From Colocasia esculenta (taxonomy: Eukaryota > Streptophyta > Magnoliopsida > Alismatales > Araceae): a DNA stretch of 64,000 nucleotides. Positions within the stretch are counted from its first letter, which is position 1, and each line of letters opens with the position of its first letter. The DNA lies in assembly GCA_014218235.1 (NCBI GenBank), contig CM024759.1, positions 78,327,079-78,391,078 of the forward strand, read 5' to 3'. Shown piece by piece: positions 36,244-48,819 of this stretch. The translations under genes and the position numbers were made by a program. The notes beneath the pieces are model-generated. The model was not told the DNA's origin. It saw nothing but the letters and a program-made list of their open reading frames with translations, and did not search any database.

Positions 36244-38578
36244 TTAACTGTTAAAATTAAACCTCTGAAATAAAATAAATTTACTCACGTGAGGGGCGTG
36301 TGCTGATGTCGATGGTGCTGCCTGTGGAGGAGGTGCTGCCTGTGGAGGAGGAATGTTGATCTGGGAGAAGGCCTGGGAGATAACCTGGGAGAGGGACTGG
36401 GAGAGCTGGGCCTGTAGTGCATCGGTCACCTGCATCTGCATCTGGGCTAGACGAGTCTCCATCGAATCCGTCAGACGAGACTCTAAGCCCGATATCCTAC
36501 TGTCAATGAAGCCCATCAGCTGTCCTGGAGAAGTACCTGGAGTACCAACTCCTGCGTGGAATGCACTGGTCTGTGACCCTGAGCTGGATCCTCCAGATAA
36601 CACCTGGCTCGTGTCGATGCTGTGCCCAAAACCATACACATGGCCTTTCTTTGGGGCCCCAGATGCCGCAACCCATACCTCAGGATCTAACGGCGGCTGC
36701 TCGTCCTCCCCGACGTACTTCTCTGTCATTTGTTGGTTGTATGACTCCTGCAAAAAACCAGAAAAAACAATAGTAGTTAATATTCATATTAATGTGAAAA
36801 ATTAAATAGTGAATATCTTCTAAATACTTACTGCAACCACTCGGGCTCTATCGCTAATGTATGCATCCGTTCCTTTTTTCTTGTGTGTTCTATCGAACAC
36901 CTCGGAAAATGTCGGCTGCCTTTTTAGCTCCTTCTCCTATTTCACAGAAAAAACATGACATAAATGAGTACCTTTATAAATAAAAGAGACCAGAAATGGA
37001 CAAATTACTTACCAATCTGGACTGATGGGTCGCAAAAGAGACAGACCCACCAGTATGCATGTTTGCTTCTGGATTCGCAGCCCGATTAACTTTCATTATT
37101 GAGGATGTTTGTTGCCATCTCTCTGCAGCCCAGATGTTGCAAAGAGTTTCCCAATATTCTCCCCTCATCCAACTGGGCGCCCGCTCCCTCCAAAGAGTCG
37201 GGTCTGCACTCTGAGAATGTTTCTCTGCATTTTTTCTCACGTTATACATCAAATGCTTGAAATTTGATCTTGCGGTCATCGTCCATACAAATCGAGACCG
37301 CGCCTCGTCCGTACGACTCGTGAATCGATGCTGGCTCTATATACATAAGAGTTAGTGAACTGCATGTATGAATACGATAAGAATTAAATTACAATACGAA
37401 ATTACATACCATGAACATCTGATACAAGTGCTCCTGGACCTCCATCGGAAAATCATTGAATCTATGAATTGGCCCAGGAAAATGTGCTTGTAACGTTCTT
37501 GTGATGAATTGAGATGCTTGAGTAGGCTCTATTTTATCACTGCAATGATGTAACTGCATAATGTCAATTTCTGAACTAAATTCACTTCATTGCCCATAAG
37601 AAATACATACTTGTTGATTACGTACCCATTAATCCAAACCTCCCGCAGAGTGCTCTCATAAAAACTACCTCTGCCCTCCTGCAGACTACCAGCATCCTCT
37701 GGCACCGAACCTGGAAAATAATGATGAACAACATGAGTAATGTACAAAAATACTAAATAATGACTACAGAAATACCCTAACAGTTAAATATACAAATCTA
37801 CTGGTGCATCTGGAGAATGTGTAGAGTGACCTGAGCATGTGACATTTTAATGGCATCAGAATTAATGCATACATTAAAGTATAACTTTACATATACATAC
37901 CAGCTACTACAGGAGGAGACTCGGAGGATGCACCAACAGCTGTAACTAGAATAGAACGCATAAGTAATGAGGAAGATGAATGCACAATAAAAGTACATTT
38001 GTAAATATACATACCTGCAGGCACGGTAGGAGCAGAAGAACTAGAAACTGTAGCAATTCTAATAACATTAATAATATATATAAATAATTACTACAAAAAT
38101 ACTTGGAAATTGAAATATACATACCTGCAGGCACGCTAGGAGATGCAGAAGAAGGACCAGCAACTGTAGCAATTCTAATAACATTAATAATATATATAAT
38201 AATTACTACAAAAATATTTGGAAATTGAAATATACATACCTGCAGGCACGCTAGGAGATGCAGAAGAAGGACCAGCAACTGTAACAATTCTAATAACATT
38301 AATAATATGTGTAAATAATGACTAAAAAAATACTTGAAAATTGAAATATACATACCTAGTCCGCTAGGTAGAGGAGGTGTCCGCTCACTCGAAGGAGAAG
38401 CAGAAACTGTAACAATTTTAATGGCATTAACACTACACAAGTACACATAAATAATATACAGAGAAAAATACACAGCTGATGACGTTATTAGAAAAATATA
38501 CATACCAGATGCGGGGAACAAAGCCCTCCCACGAATGCCCCTCCTAGAACTGCTACCAGATCTTCCTCCACGCACCAT
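36244..38578 (-). CDS. CACTA second gene, Transposase_24/TNPA-like, multi-exon
   Basis: Probable DNA-binding accessory transposase that recognises subterminal repeats. Exon 1 starts at ATG 38578 (basic, RGGRSGSSSRRG) and ends at a donor at 38505. Short S/P-rich micro-exons follow (38410-37880), then a conserved core in exons at about 37709-37620, 37540-37400, 37330-37010 and 36940-36840. The core has TARSNFKHLMYNVRKNAE and WRERAPSWM, which resemble plant Transposase_24 proteins. The last large exon starts at 36748 (SYNQQMTEKY, then MGFIDSRISGLESRL, coiled-coil like) and reads to 36244. A donor at about 36290 may lead to a further small exon. Exon borders in the middle are approximate. It lies about 100 bp downstream of the TNPD-type gene on the same strand. 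Confidence 0.7.
37995..38410 (-). repeat. Tandem duplication of a micro-exon with its intron, period about 115 bp
   Basis: Blocks starting ATACATACCTGCAGGCACG occur at about 38010, 38115 and 38229. Each has a donor, a short exon of about 35-45 bases, an acceptor and an AT-rich intron containing TAATAACATTAATAATAT. A more diverged fourth member begins near 38347. Confidence 0.8.
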
Positions 38579-38684
38579 ATCTTCATAGAGAACATAAAAT
38601 CATAATGTTTACTAGTCAATTGCTTATATTGAAAGTGAGCTGATTTAAATATACTCTACAAGTATGAAAAAATTCTACCATAGT

Positions 38685-41600
38685 TTAATTGATATCCATT
38701 TCCTCCTCAGATGATGACGATATGTCTAATTCAACCTCATCTTCATCATCATCTTCACATTCATCACTGGTATATTCCTCTTCCTCACCAGAACTTTCAT
38801 ATTCAATATCTGTACGACGAGCACTACTGTCTTTCATCTCACGTGGATCGAGTTCTTCGACCTCATTTCCGTGAGACAAGGACATTGGTGCTTCGGATTC
38901 GTCTTCTCCAATATGAGTTGTCAACTCTACATCTTCAACAAAGTCTTCTTGAAAGAATTCTGCGTTGATCTCTTCAGCTGTCTGATCAGTCATGTCCAAT
39001 TCATAATCAGAGAATAGTCTTGACTTAACTCTGCAAACTACCCACCAATCATTTCGTTCTTTGTTTGTACATGAAGGATAGCTTGTATAATACACTTGCT
39101 GGGCTTGTGTGGCTAAGATGAATGGCTCATAAGTATTCAATTTTGACTTATGTTTAAGCTCGACAATCCCATGTGTTGTGTCATTTCGAATGGAATTCGG
39201 ATCAAACCAATGACACTTGAACAAGAATATATGATTGTCTTGTCCTAGATATTGCAATTGTAGGATCTCCTCTACAATACCATAGTAGTCATACTCACTT
39301 TCATTGTATGTACTTCCTTTTACGCATACGCCACTGTTCATGGTAGATTTATTCTGCCCATAGTCTTTCGTATGAAACCTATACCCATTGACAATAAATC
39401 CAGGATAATTCTGTGCAATTTTGGATGGGCCGTAGGCTACCTGACGAACTCTTTCATCAGTAATTAAACCTTCTTGCACCTGCGTGTAGAAAAGGCTAGT
39501 TATAAAATGAAATGAATTTTGTTGAATACTCTTTGACGGTGTACACTTACGCGTTCTCTTAGCCATAAGGCCAATGACTTCTCTCGTTCTTTTTCAACCT
39601 CAAAATCAGTGAGTTGTGGATTTTTTTGTATTAATTCTGAATCAAATTGTCTGCAATATAATAGCAGATCACATTGAATAGGTAGAATAAAGGCAAAAAA
39701 CTTACATATAAATTTAAATTGTGAGATTAGTACTTACTCAACATAACATTCTAGCTCAGAACAATTTAAAAGAATATATATCTCTGCGGCACATAACTCT
39801 CTGTCATCCAGCATTCGAGTTGAAGAACGTCCGAAGGCACGTCCAGGATGAGTAAATATTGAGAGTCGATTTGAACCGACAGATTCCCCCCCATCATCAT
39901 TACGTGGAGGTTGTGTCCGACGAGTTTGAATGTCTGCTTCAAAGTACATTGCACAAAAGTTAGAAATTTCCTCCATAATGTATGCCTCAGCAATAGAACC
40001 CTCCACTTTTGCTTTATTTCGGACTTTCATTTTAAGGTCATGCATACACCTACATCACAATGTAAGAGACAATTAGAAATGTGGTCACTTACGTAAGGTG
40101 CAATCGTACGAAGGAAATAGTTCATATTTGCATATACCTCTCAAATGGATACATCCATCTATATTGTACTGGCCCTCCGACCTTTGCTTCATATGGTAGA
40201 TGTACGAGTAAATGCTCCATTGAATCGAAGAAACCAGGTGGAAATATCTTCTCCAACTTGCATACAGTGGTGACCACATTCTGTTCGATAGTTTGCACAT
40301 CCTGAAGCCTGAGTTCTGATGCAGATAGAATCGTGAAAAATCGACTCAACTCAGATAACGCTCCCCATAGCTGCTTCGGCAAGATGTCACGAAATGCAAT
40401 AGGTAGCAACCTTTGCATGAATACATGGCAGTCGTGACTCTTCATTCCATATATCTTTCCCTCACTGACGTTGACAGAACGAGCAATATTTGACACATAA
40501 CCGTCAGGAAATCTCAGTTGTTTCAGCCACTGACACACTTGCTTTACTTGTCCTCCTCCAAGCACATAAACTGCTTTTGGTTTACTTGATTTCCCATTTA
40601 CTTCAACAATTTCTAACTCTGGACGTTTACAGAGCATGGACAAGTCCAAGCGTGCATTCACATTGTCCTTTGTTTTACCTTTGATATCCATAACTGTGTT
40701 GAATACATTATCAAAGACATTTTTCTCGATATGCATCACGTCTAGATTGTGCCGCACAAGAAGAGTCGACCAATAAGGTAGCTCCCAGAAAATGCTTTTC
40801 TTCACCCAGTTGTGCTCCTTCCCAAAACCTGAAAGGTGTCGAGTACTGCCCATCTGTTGTGTGATATCTGGCAAATTTTCAACATGTGCTGCCATATCAT
40901 GACCGGACAACCTCTCGAATATAACTTCATCTCGTTCCTTTTTGTTCTTTAGGAATGCATCTTTTTGTCTTCTAAAAGGGTGATCAGCTGGTAAAAACTG
41001 ACGATGGCAATCAAACCAGCAGGACTTCCCACCATGTTTAAGTACAAACGATTTGGTATTATCCATGCAATACGGACATGCTAGCCTCCCATGTGTGCTC
41101 CAACCAGATAGCATTCCATATGCAGGAAAATCACTTATAGTCCACATCAATGCCGCCCTCATGGTGAAATTTTGCTTTCTAGATGCATCATAAGTATTGA
41201 CCCCCTCAGTCCATAATAATTTCAATTCATCAATCAACGGTCTTAGATAGATGTCTATATTTTTTGTAGGACTTTTCGGACCAGGAATCAATAAGGACAG
41301 GAACAAATTCTCTCGCTTCATGCACATGCTCGGAGGAAGGTTGTATGGTGTCACGAACACTGGCCAGCTGGAGTAGGAAGCCACTGAACCTCCAAATGGA
41401 TTAAATCCGTCAGTGCATAAACCAAGCCTCACATTACGTGACTCCCTTGAGAAGATAGGATAAACATGGTTGAAATGAATCCAAGCTTCGCCATCTGCAG
41501 GATGAGTCATAATATCCATGTCCCGACGTACTCTTTCTGCATGCCACCTCATATGTCCAGCTGTCTTTGAAGACATATACATCCGCTGCAGCCTGGGTGT

Positions 41601-42387
41601 AAGGGGGAAATATCGCAATGACGCATAAGGTATATCCTTTCCCCTAGAATTGACCCCTCTTTTAGGTTTAAATCTATCATGACGGCAAACTGAACAGGAT
41701 ACCATATCTGCATTCTCTTTGTCATACAACATACAATGATTAGGACATGCATCTATTTTCACATATCCAAGTCCTAAATCATTCACCATCTTCTTGGCAC
41801 GATAAAATTTGGAGGCAGCTTTTCATCTGGAGGTAACATGCTCTTGATGATGAGGAGGAGACGATCAAAGCAATTCTCAGAAATATGAAATTCAGATTTC
41901 AAGTTCAACAACTGTGACACCGCTGACAACCGAGTGTGCTTTTGACAACCATCCCACAATGGCTCATCAGCATCCTTAAGTAACTGATAGAATCTTTCGG
42001 CTCCCTTATTCGGCACGTCTTCAGCGTATACAGGATCCACATGTACACTGAATGCCGGACCAGCAGCATCTACAACCATATCCACGTACGTACTTGTGCC
42101 TTCCACATTACTAGGCTCGTGCGACCAGAAGTCCTCACCATGACATGTCCAATTCATATAACCTTCAACAAACCCTTTTCTGTATAAATGGCGTTGAACT
42201 TCCCATGGGGAATTCCACTTCAAATTTTTACAAATCATACAAGGACATCGGATGCCACCTTGCCTGTCTACTTCTGCATTTGGATTCCCAATGCAAACTG
42301 AACGAAATTCTCAACTCCGACCCTAAACTCCTGGGACACCACATGATCAACTATTCTGCGATACATCCATGAACGGTCTGAAGCCAT
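38685..42387 (-). pseudogene. CACTA transposase gene, TNPD type (Transposase_21 with DUF4218 and DUF4216)
   Basis: Catalytic transposase of En/Spm elements. Start ATG at 42387 (MASDRSWMYRR, the usual N-terminus). Exon 1 (42387-40138) holds the Transpos_assoc zinc motif (CPCMICKN), then Transposase_21 (DLGLGY.KIDACPNHCML, CPYCM, RHNLDVMHIEKNVFDN) and DUF4218 (HDCHVFMQRLLP to PFER). Exons 2 (40049-39738), 3 (39650-39551) and 4 (39479-38685) follow with GT-AG borders. Exon 4 carries DUF4216 (FLFKCHWFD, YPSC..ERNDWWVVC) and an acidic tail. One-base losses near 42300 and 41805 (a T-run) shift the frame twice, so the copy is broken. Otherwise it is full length. Confidence 0.88.
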
Positions 42388-42511
42388 TGCTGTCCTACGC
42401 CCAAACAATATCAATAGACAAATAACTTTAAAATTCTAAATCACACATCCTTCGACGCAACCGAAATGAATAGGAAGGATTTATTATTTAGATTATCACT
42501 TTTTACCCATC

Positions 42512-42785
42512 TGTGAATATTTGATCGCACTCAGATGACCATTTACTATGTGATTGTATTATTTGCTGAAAATTTCGGCAGCATCTCCCCACACCTCTCC
42601 GATATACCAAAAATATTTATTGATTAAGATATTTTCTTAAACACTTACTAATAAGTGGTTAAGAAAATATTCTAAATCAATAAAGGTATATCAGAGAGGA
42701 GTGAGTAGACACACCCGAAATTTTCAACAAATAATACAAGCACATAGTAAATGACCACCTAACTGCGATCAAACATTCACAGACT
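42512..42785. repeat. Imperfect foldback (inverted repeat, arms about 130 bp) inside the CACTA
   Basis: The arm at about 42512-42645 is the inverse of about 42655-42785. Matching words include GATCAAA.ATTCACAGA, CATAGTAAATG, CAAATAATACAA and GGTATATC.GAGAGG, with small indels. The loop is only about 10 bases (CTTACTAATA). It could be a MITE or a hairpin-RNA source. No open frame. Confidence 0.75.
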
Positions 42786-44380
42786 GTCCAAAACGGGACA
42801 ATTCAGGACTTTGAGTTAGATATACACGTTCTCATCTTTGAAAATAAGACTCGTTTTTTATCATCCCAAAGTCTTGAACGGGAGGTTCATTGACACGGGC
42901 TTAACACGCTCTCGTGAAGTGTGTGCAGTGTTAAAAAGAAAATAAAAACTAAAGCATGCATATAAACAAGTGCAATAATAATCCACATAAATATGAAAAG
43001 AAAATAAAAACAGGGAGATAGTTTATTGAGATTTTATCTCCAATGCTGATAAGTTCTAATAAAATTACCTGCATGCAGTCATTAAAATACATTCATCACT
43101 GGATCACACAGAATAAACATTAAAATACATTCATCAAAATATAACAGAAAATAAATGAGCCAACTATGCAGTTTTAGAGGACATTGAACAAAAATACTTT
43201 CTTTCCAATGGAGAAGAGGTCCAATCCAGTTACAATCTTGGAACCCGTACTATAGTATGAAAGTTCCAACACCACCTCCCCCCCCCCACCAAAAAAATAA
43301 GCAAATAATCAACTAAAATTCAGATAGAAAGTTCATGTTTGTAATGAGAGTTTTCACAACTATCCAACCTCAAACTGGCCAAATTTCAGGAACTAAAGAC
43401 CAGAACATTGCAAAAGGAGTGGCCGGGATTATGTTAATCCTTAAGTAAATTCATATAAATAGTGGTCAATTTGAGTAGAATATATCTACTTTCCTTTGTA
43501 TTCATGAGTTAATTGTGCATGCTGATGTCCCTACAGAATTCCTGGCACAGTGAGGTTCCAATATTGATGGGCCTACAAACAATTTCCATAGATCAAAATT
43601 TAAATACACAGACCACAAAGCTAGTAAGGAAAAACACAGAAGTTCAGCGTTTATGCTAATGGCTTTAGCAGAAGTAAGTGTTCCCGTGCTGACAGGTACT
43701 ATTGGGTATACCTTTATCTTTTGGGTATACCTTTATCTTTTTAATTAAAAATTACACAAAATACATACTATTGGGTATACCTTTATCTTTTTAATTCTTC
43801 TGCTGACAGGTAAGCAACATGGTATGTAATAGAATCAGGTTCATTCATTGAGATGCCCCCTGTGCTCATGAACAGCCCAGATCCTTACAACAATGACAGA
43901 AGACAGCAACAATATAACATGAAGGTGGTGGCAGCTCATGAAAAAAACCCAATATGATTGTGCAGGCAAAAAGGAAGCTAGAAATCAATTGGGTTCTAAC
44001 AACTTGCATGAGAAACTTCACCTCAAAGAAAAGCTTGATATCAGCTAGAAGAAGAGAATATCTATGGAGCAAGTAAAAAGAAATCACTGCATTCCATCAA
44101 GAGATGAGAGCTCTAACAGACCGCACTGATATTGATTGATCATAAGAATTTGTCAATTTGGCTTCTAATATATTATCAAAGCTTGACCTTCCATATTCCG
44201 GAATAAATCCACACTTACTGTGTGTGGTTAAAAAACTGATCTGGAATTGTTTTAACCAAGATCCTCCAAACTAACCATGTACTTCAGGATAACTTCTTTT
44301 ATCATAATACAATAACTTCTTTTCTAATGGAAAAAAACGCAGGGGAAACAACAACTCAGAAGAAGTTCTGGCTGCCAAGA
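42786..44380. other. AT-rich CACTA interior without a recognised gene
   Basis: 1.6 kb with no convincing coding frame. A direct repeat of GGGTATACCTTTATCTTTT occurs three times at about 43703-43790. A C-run lies at 43281-43290. Confidence 0.5.
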
Positions 44381-45314
44381 TCAGACACAAATACATCGCC
44401 GGCAGAGGGAGAGACAGTTCTGGCTGCTGGCACAATGGAGGATGGGTAACTGCCGGTCTGGAGGTCTCCGGGTGCTGGGGACGTTGGTGGAAGTGGAGAC
44501 AGCTGGACGTTTCCTTGGCGGGGGAGGGAGGGAGGAGGGAGGGAGGAGGAGGGGGCGGGGACAGGGGACAGCGGCGACGGTCTGGGGAGGTGGCAGTGGA
44601 GCTAGGCGGCAGTGGAGCGGCGACGATGGGAGGGGAGGGGGGGGAGTGAGAGCTAGGCTTACCGGCGATGGGGAGACGTCAGTGGCGACGGAGGAGCAGC
44701 GGAGGAACCCGCCGGGGATCTCCCTCGCGAGGATGTCGACGGAGGCGCCGGGGATCTCCTTTGCGAGGATGGGGGAGCCGCAGGAGCCCTCGCCGCAGGA
44801 GGCCTCGCGAGGATGGGGGAAGCCGAAGGAGCCCTCGCCGCAGGAGGCCTCGCGAGGATGGGGGAAGCCGCAGGAGCCCTCGCCGCAGGAAGCCGCAGGA
44901 GGCCTCGCGAGGAGTGGGGAACCGGGGGCCAGGCCGCCGAAGGTGGACAGTGGACTGGTCACTGGTGGACAGGTGGAGGGTGACTCGCCGGGGGGGGGGG
45001 GGGGCCGAGGCCGCGGGCGCGGGGGTGGGGGGGGCCGGGGGGACCACTGGGCACTGACGGCGGGCTGCGATGGCCGCTGGGCCGGCTGGGGAGTGGGGAG
45101 GACTTCGCGCCTTCGCGGGTTCGCCGGGGCGCCGCCGCCGAGGGGGGACCACCAGACCACTGCCGCTGCGGGGGCTGTGGGGGAGACCGGGGGGGGGGGG
45201 GGGGGGGGGGCGGACCTCTACTGCGGCCTGTCCCTGTCCGCCGTCGGGGTGCTGGGGGCCGGAGGGAAGGGTCGAGGGCGCTGGGCGCGCCGTGGGGGAT
45301 TGGGGAAGGTTTAG
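44381..45314. other. GC-rich block with in-phase 45-bp repeats and G-runs, possible captured gene fragment
   Basis: Strong switch to high GC within an AT-rich element. Both strands are open for more than 250 codons (+ 44442-45314, - 45160-44381), which follows from composition. A 45-bp unit (GATGGGGGAAGCCGCAGGAG...) is repeated three times at about 44768-44905. G-runs of 12 or more lie at about 44992-45003 and 45189-45210. No domain is recognised. CACTA elements are known to pick up host exons, but the source is unknown. Confidence 0.5.
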
Positions 45315-45539
45315 GGGTTTTCAAATTTGGGGCACGGGAACAGCGAATTTGGTGTGGGGTGGGAATTTTAGGGTTAAATTTTTAAAATTAAAATAAGATT
45401 TAGTTATTAAGTTGGGTTATTGGGCTTTTAGTGTGGGCCTGTGAAATTCTTAGAGGGGTCACTTTTGAGTTTAGAGGGTCACTTTTAAATTTAGTGGGGG
45501 GTCACATTTAAATTTAGTGGGGTCACTTCACATCAAAAT

Positions 45540-45870
45540 TTAATTTTTACAAATAAAAAAAACACCCCTTAAGGATCCCCTTCCAAGTCAGTGGCGTCGG
45601 TGGTGTTCTCCGGTGGTGGCGCGAGTTCGGCGTCGGCGAGAGAGAGAGAGAGAGAGAGAGAGTCGGGATGGAGGAGAGAGAGGGAGCGCGACTGGGGGGA
45701 GATATAGGGACAGCCACTACGCGAGGAGTCGCCGCCGCCGGGGACCCGAGGGCCGGCGGCCGATGGCGAGCCAAGGATCGTCGGGGAGGAGGCAGGAGGG
45801 GTCCGAGAGGGCGGAGGGATTTCAGATTAGGTCGATTTGGGGGAGACTCGGGAGAGGGTTTTAAATATGT
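45540..45870. other. Second GC-rich block with a GA microsatellite
   Basis: (GA)n at about 45638-45662 within GC-rich sequence open on both strands. It resembles a 5' untranslated or first-exon fragment of a gene, but no domain is visible. Confidence 0.4.
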
Positions 45871-45929
45871 ATATTTATATATTAGATATGAGCCATTAGA
45901 TATGTAAGATCTAATGGTCAGTATTAATC

Positions 45930-46114
45930 TAGTTTCGGATCGGATCTTAAACAGAGCGGATCTCTTATATTTCCGCGTCCGCTCCGTTTATTATTCGGAT
46001 AATATCCGTATCCGAATTCGCTCCGTCAGATATCTGTTAAACGGATACGGATAGACTTAATCGGATACGAATTCGGATCGGATCCGGATATTATCCAGAT
46101 CCGTTTACAGCCCT
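45930..46114. repeat. CGGAT-rich segment ending in a hAT-like terminus
   Basis: Many CGGAT/ATCCG words in both directions, ending TTTACAGCCCTA at about 46103-46114. The inverse, TAGGGCTGTAAA, is a typical hAT terminal sequence. A similar TTTACAGCCCTAA lies at about 47230-47242. No clear partner end or duplication was found. Confidence 0.35.
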
Positions 46115-46290
46115 AGTCAGGAGTACAACAGATTTCCACTCAAAATCGATAGAAATAAAAAGGCCAATGGCTCGGGCATTCTCGATGCTCCACTCAAAAT
46201 CGATAGAATGGGGATCTCTCACCTGCAGCACCAACACGTCTGGTCTTCTTAGCCAAGAAAGCAGGCGAAAGTCTCTGCTGGTTTTAGAAG

Positions 46291-46440
46291 ATGTCGAAGA
46301 CACCGACGAAGAAGAAGACGACGTTGTCCAAGAATGTTGCACGGACGGCGACGACCACCTTGGCAGAGGAGGCTCGACTACTCGTGCTCGGGGCGATGGG
46401 AGAGGCCGAAGAGCAGGGGCTCCGACACTCTGCTGTGTAG
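46291..46440 (+). CDS. Short basic-start open frame, 49 codons, unrecognised
   Basis: ATG at 46291 (MSKTPTKKKTTLSKNVARTA) to a TAG at 46438. The K/T-rich start followed by an A/E/L-rich helix-like part looks like a real exon fragment, but I do not recognise it. Competing frames on both strands are also open here. Confidence 0.2.
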   Translation: MSKTPTKKKTTLSKNVARTATTTLAEEARLLVLGAMGEAEEQGLRHSAV

Positions 46441-46496
46441 CAAAGAAAGAGGAGAGGCCGAACTGAGACCGGGAGGGAGAAGGGCTGCGTGACCAA

Positions 46497-46690
46497 ATTA
46501 GGGCTTTTTAGGGTTGTTTCGGTTCAATCGGTTCGGCTCAATTTTAAGGAAGAAAAAATCGAACCGAACTATTTACCATTAAACCGGTTTGATTCAGTTC
46601 ATTGACCCGAACTTTAGTTAGTTGAACCGAACCGAACGGTTCGGTTCGGTTCGGTTTATCGGGTTGGACCGAGAAATGAACAGTCCTAAG
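46497..46690. repeat. GGTTCGGTT/AACCGAACC-rich short element
   Basis: Inverse words CCGAACCGAACGG and CGGTTCGGTTCGG sit side by side at about 46627-46657. The segment ends GAACAGTCCTA, which again looks like a hAT-type end. Probably a small non-autonomous element or its remnant. Confidence 0.35.
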
Positions 46691-47449
46691 CATATAGCAT
46701 CACCAACAGCAAAGCAGTAGCAGCAGTAAAGCAGTAGTAACAGTAAAGCAGTTGTAGGAGTAGCAAAGCATAGCAGCAGCAGTATGTGCGGGAGGATAAG
46801 ATAAGGATCATTGGCGGGGTTTAAAGGTGGGGTTTATCCGCATGCAAGATTGCAACGAACAATGGCGATGAAATCTTCGAAAGGATTTCACTTGGGTTAA
46901 ACACGTACTACAGTTCTTACGTAACCCAAGTTACGCAGGATGAAGTGATTACCTTATGTAATCATTGTGCCATAATTGATATATATATATATATATATAC
47001 ATATATAAAATTCCATATATTTCTTTAATATAATATATTTCTATTTTAATCCTTTTGCATCAACATAATTTTAATTATTTAGGTTATTAATTTATGGGCC
47101 TCTTGTGTGTTTATTATCGAGCTTTATTTTAGTAATGGAGGTGTGCGTAATATTCGAACTAATTGGAACGTCATCATGTATTATACACAAATGACCAAGT
47201 ATTTTTATAAACAAATCAAGGTGTTACACATTTACAGCCCTAATTTCGATAGATAACAACACATACGATTAAAGTGTGAGTTCGTTGTGTGTAGACCTGA
47301 GAATTCAAATTAATTTTTTAAAATTTTGAGAAAGGTCCATATTGTTCTCCATATTCTGGAAGAAAAAAAGAGCTTTTTATTCGACCTAGAATATGGGTGT
47401 GTCGACATAATTAAGTCACTGGAGACATGATCAGTTATAAGTTGATTTG
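46691..47449. other. AT-rich CACTA interior, no gene seen
   Basis: CAGTAGCAG-type simple repeats at 46705-46785 and an AT dinucleotide run at about 46979-47000. No coding frame above background. Confidence 0.5.
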
Positions 47450-47765
47450 AAAATTAACAGAGTGTGTCAACCTGAATAGAAGAGAGTGTTGACACTCTGA
47501 AGGAAAGTGTCAACTCTCTACAAGGTATTGGTCGATACTATGAAGGGATAGGTCGACGCTATAAGGGATAAATCGGTCAACACTACTGGATAGATAATGG
47601 TGACAGTACTACTGGATATATAGATAGTGTTGACACATGAGTACGGATAGGTCAACACTAGTACTGCATATATAGATAGTGTTGACACTACTGGATAGAT
47701 AGTGTTAACTGACACTACTAGATAGATAGGTCAACACTACTGGATAGATGTGTTGACACTACTAG
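47450..47765. repeat. Degenerate array of GTTGACAC/GTGTCAAC words
   Basis: The 8-mer GTTGACAC and its inverse or near forms occur about ten times, together with CTACTGGATAGATA, at irregular steps of about 20-40 bp. No protein frame. Confidence 0.6.
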
Positions 47766-48239
47766 TACTATTTCCAAAACACAGTCAGAAAAAAAAGAAG
47801 AAGAATAAGAATCCTTCAATTCACAAAGAACACTTGCCTAGCTAAGACTGAGTATTAGCTAAAACACGTAAGTATACCTAATAATCTTTTAGACATTATT
47901 TTATCTTTTCTTTTATTAACACACACACACAAACACACATATAAATATATATATATATATATATATACTAATAAATATATACACTTTTACACATACCTAC
48001 CACTACTTACACATGTTCACATTTAGATGCATGTTAAATCTTACGTAAACAAGTTTATGTAATTTTTATTTAAAATTTTCCTGAAAAAATATTTATCAAG
48101 TATAAATTATCCTAAAAGTAGATAAATCATATTTACCTCATTAACCGTGCATCAAAAATTCTCAATATCCACATTTTTGGTATAAACATATTTTTATGAT
48201 AATTATGGTAATTTCGAACTAAATTTTATTACCAAAAGT
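47766..48239. other. AT-rich region next to right subterminal repeats
   Basis: TA dinucleotide run at about 47945-47968. The promoter of the transposase genes would be expected on this side of the element but is not identified. Confidence 0.45.
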
Positions 48240-48815
48240 CAGTCTCAATTCGGTCCCTATTCAGGGACCGAATAGAAGCTAAAATTATTCAGTCCCAAAT
48301 ATAGAGACCGAATATTTTCAGTCCCTATTCGGTCCCTGAATAGGGACTGAATAGGGACCGAAAATATTCGGTCCCAAATATAGAGACCGAATAATTTCGG
48401 TCCCTATTCAGTCCCAAAATAGGGACTGAATAGGGACCGAAATTATTCGGTCCCAAAAATAGAGACCGAATAATTTCGGTCCCTATTCGGTCCCAAAATA
48501 GGGACCGAATAGGGACCGAAATTATTCGGTCCCAAATATAGAGACCGAATAATTTCGGTCCCTATTCGGTCCCAAAATAGGGACCGAATAGGGACCGAAA
48601 TTATTCGGTCCCAAAAATGGGGACCGAATAATTTCGGTCCCTATTCGGTCCCACCGAATAATTTCGGTCCCTATTCGGTCCCAAAATAGGGACCGAATAG
48701 GGACCGAAATTATTCGGTCTCTATATTTGGGACCGAAATTGTCAGTCTCCATTCGGTCCCTATTTTGGGACCGAATAGGGACCGAAAATTTCGGTCTCTA
48801 AATCGGTCTCTATAT
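48240..48815. repeat. CACTA subterminal repeats, right
   Basis: About 575 bp of direct and inverted GGGACCGAATAGGGACCGAAAT words, the counterpart of 32842-33315. Larger units of about 90 bp (TTCGGTCCCAAA...GGGACCGAAATTA) are repeated several times. Confidence 0.85.
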
Positions 48816-48819
48816 GTGC

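Noticed and set aside
44442..45314. 290-codon plus-strand frame and 259-codon minus-strand frame in the GC-rich CACTA block
   Set aside because: Both directions are open because stop codons are rare in GC-rich repeats; amino acids are low complexity (G, R, P) and no family is recognised.
46103..46114. A complete hAT element at the CGGAT-rich segment
   Set aside because: Only one end-like sequence is seen; no partner end with an 8-bp duplication was found, so it is listed only as a repeat with low confidence.
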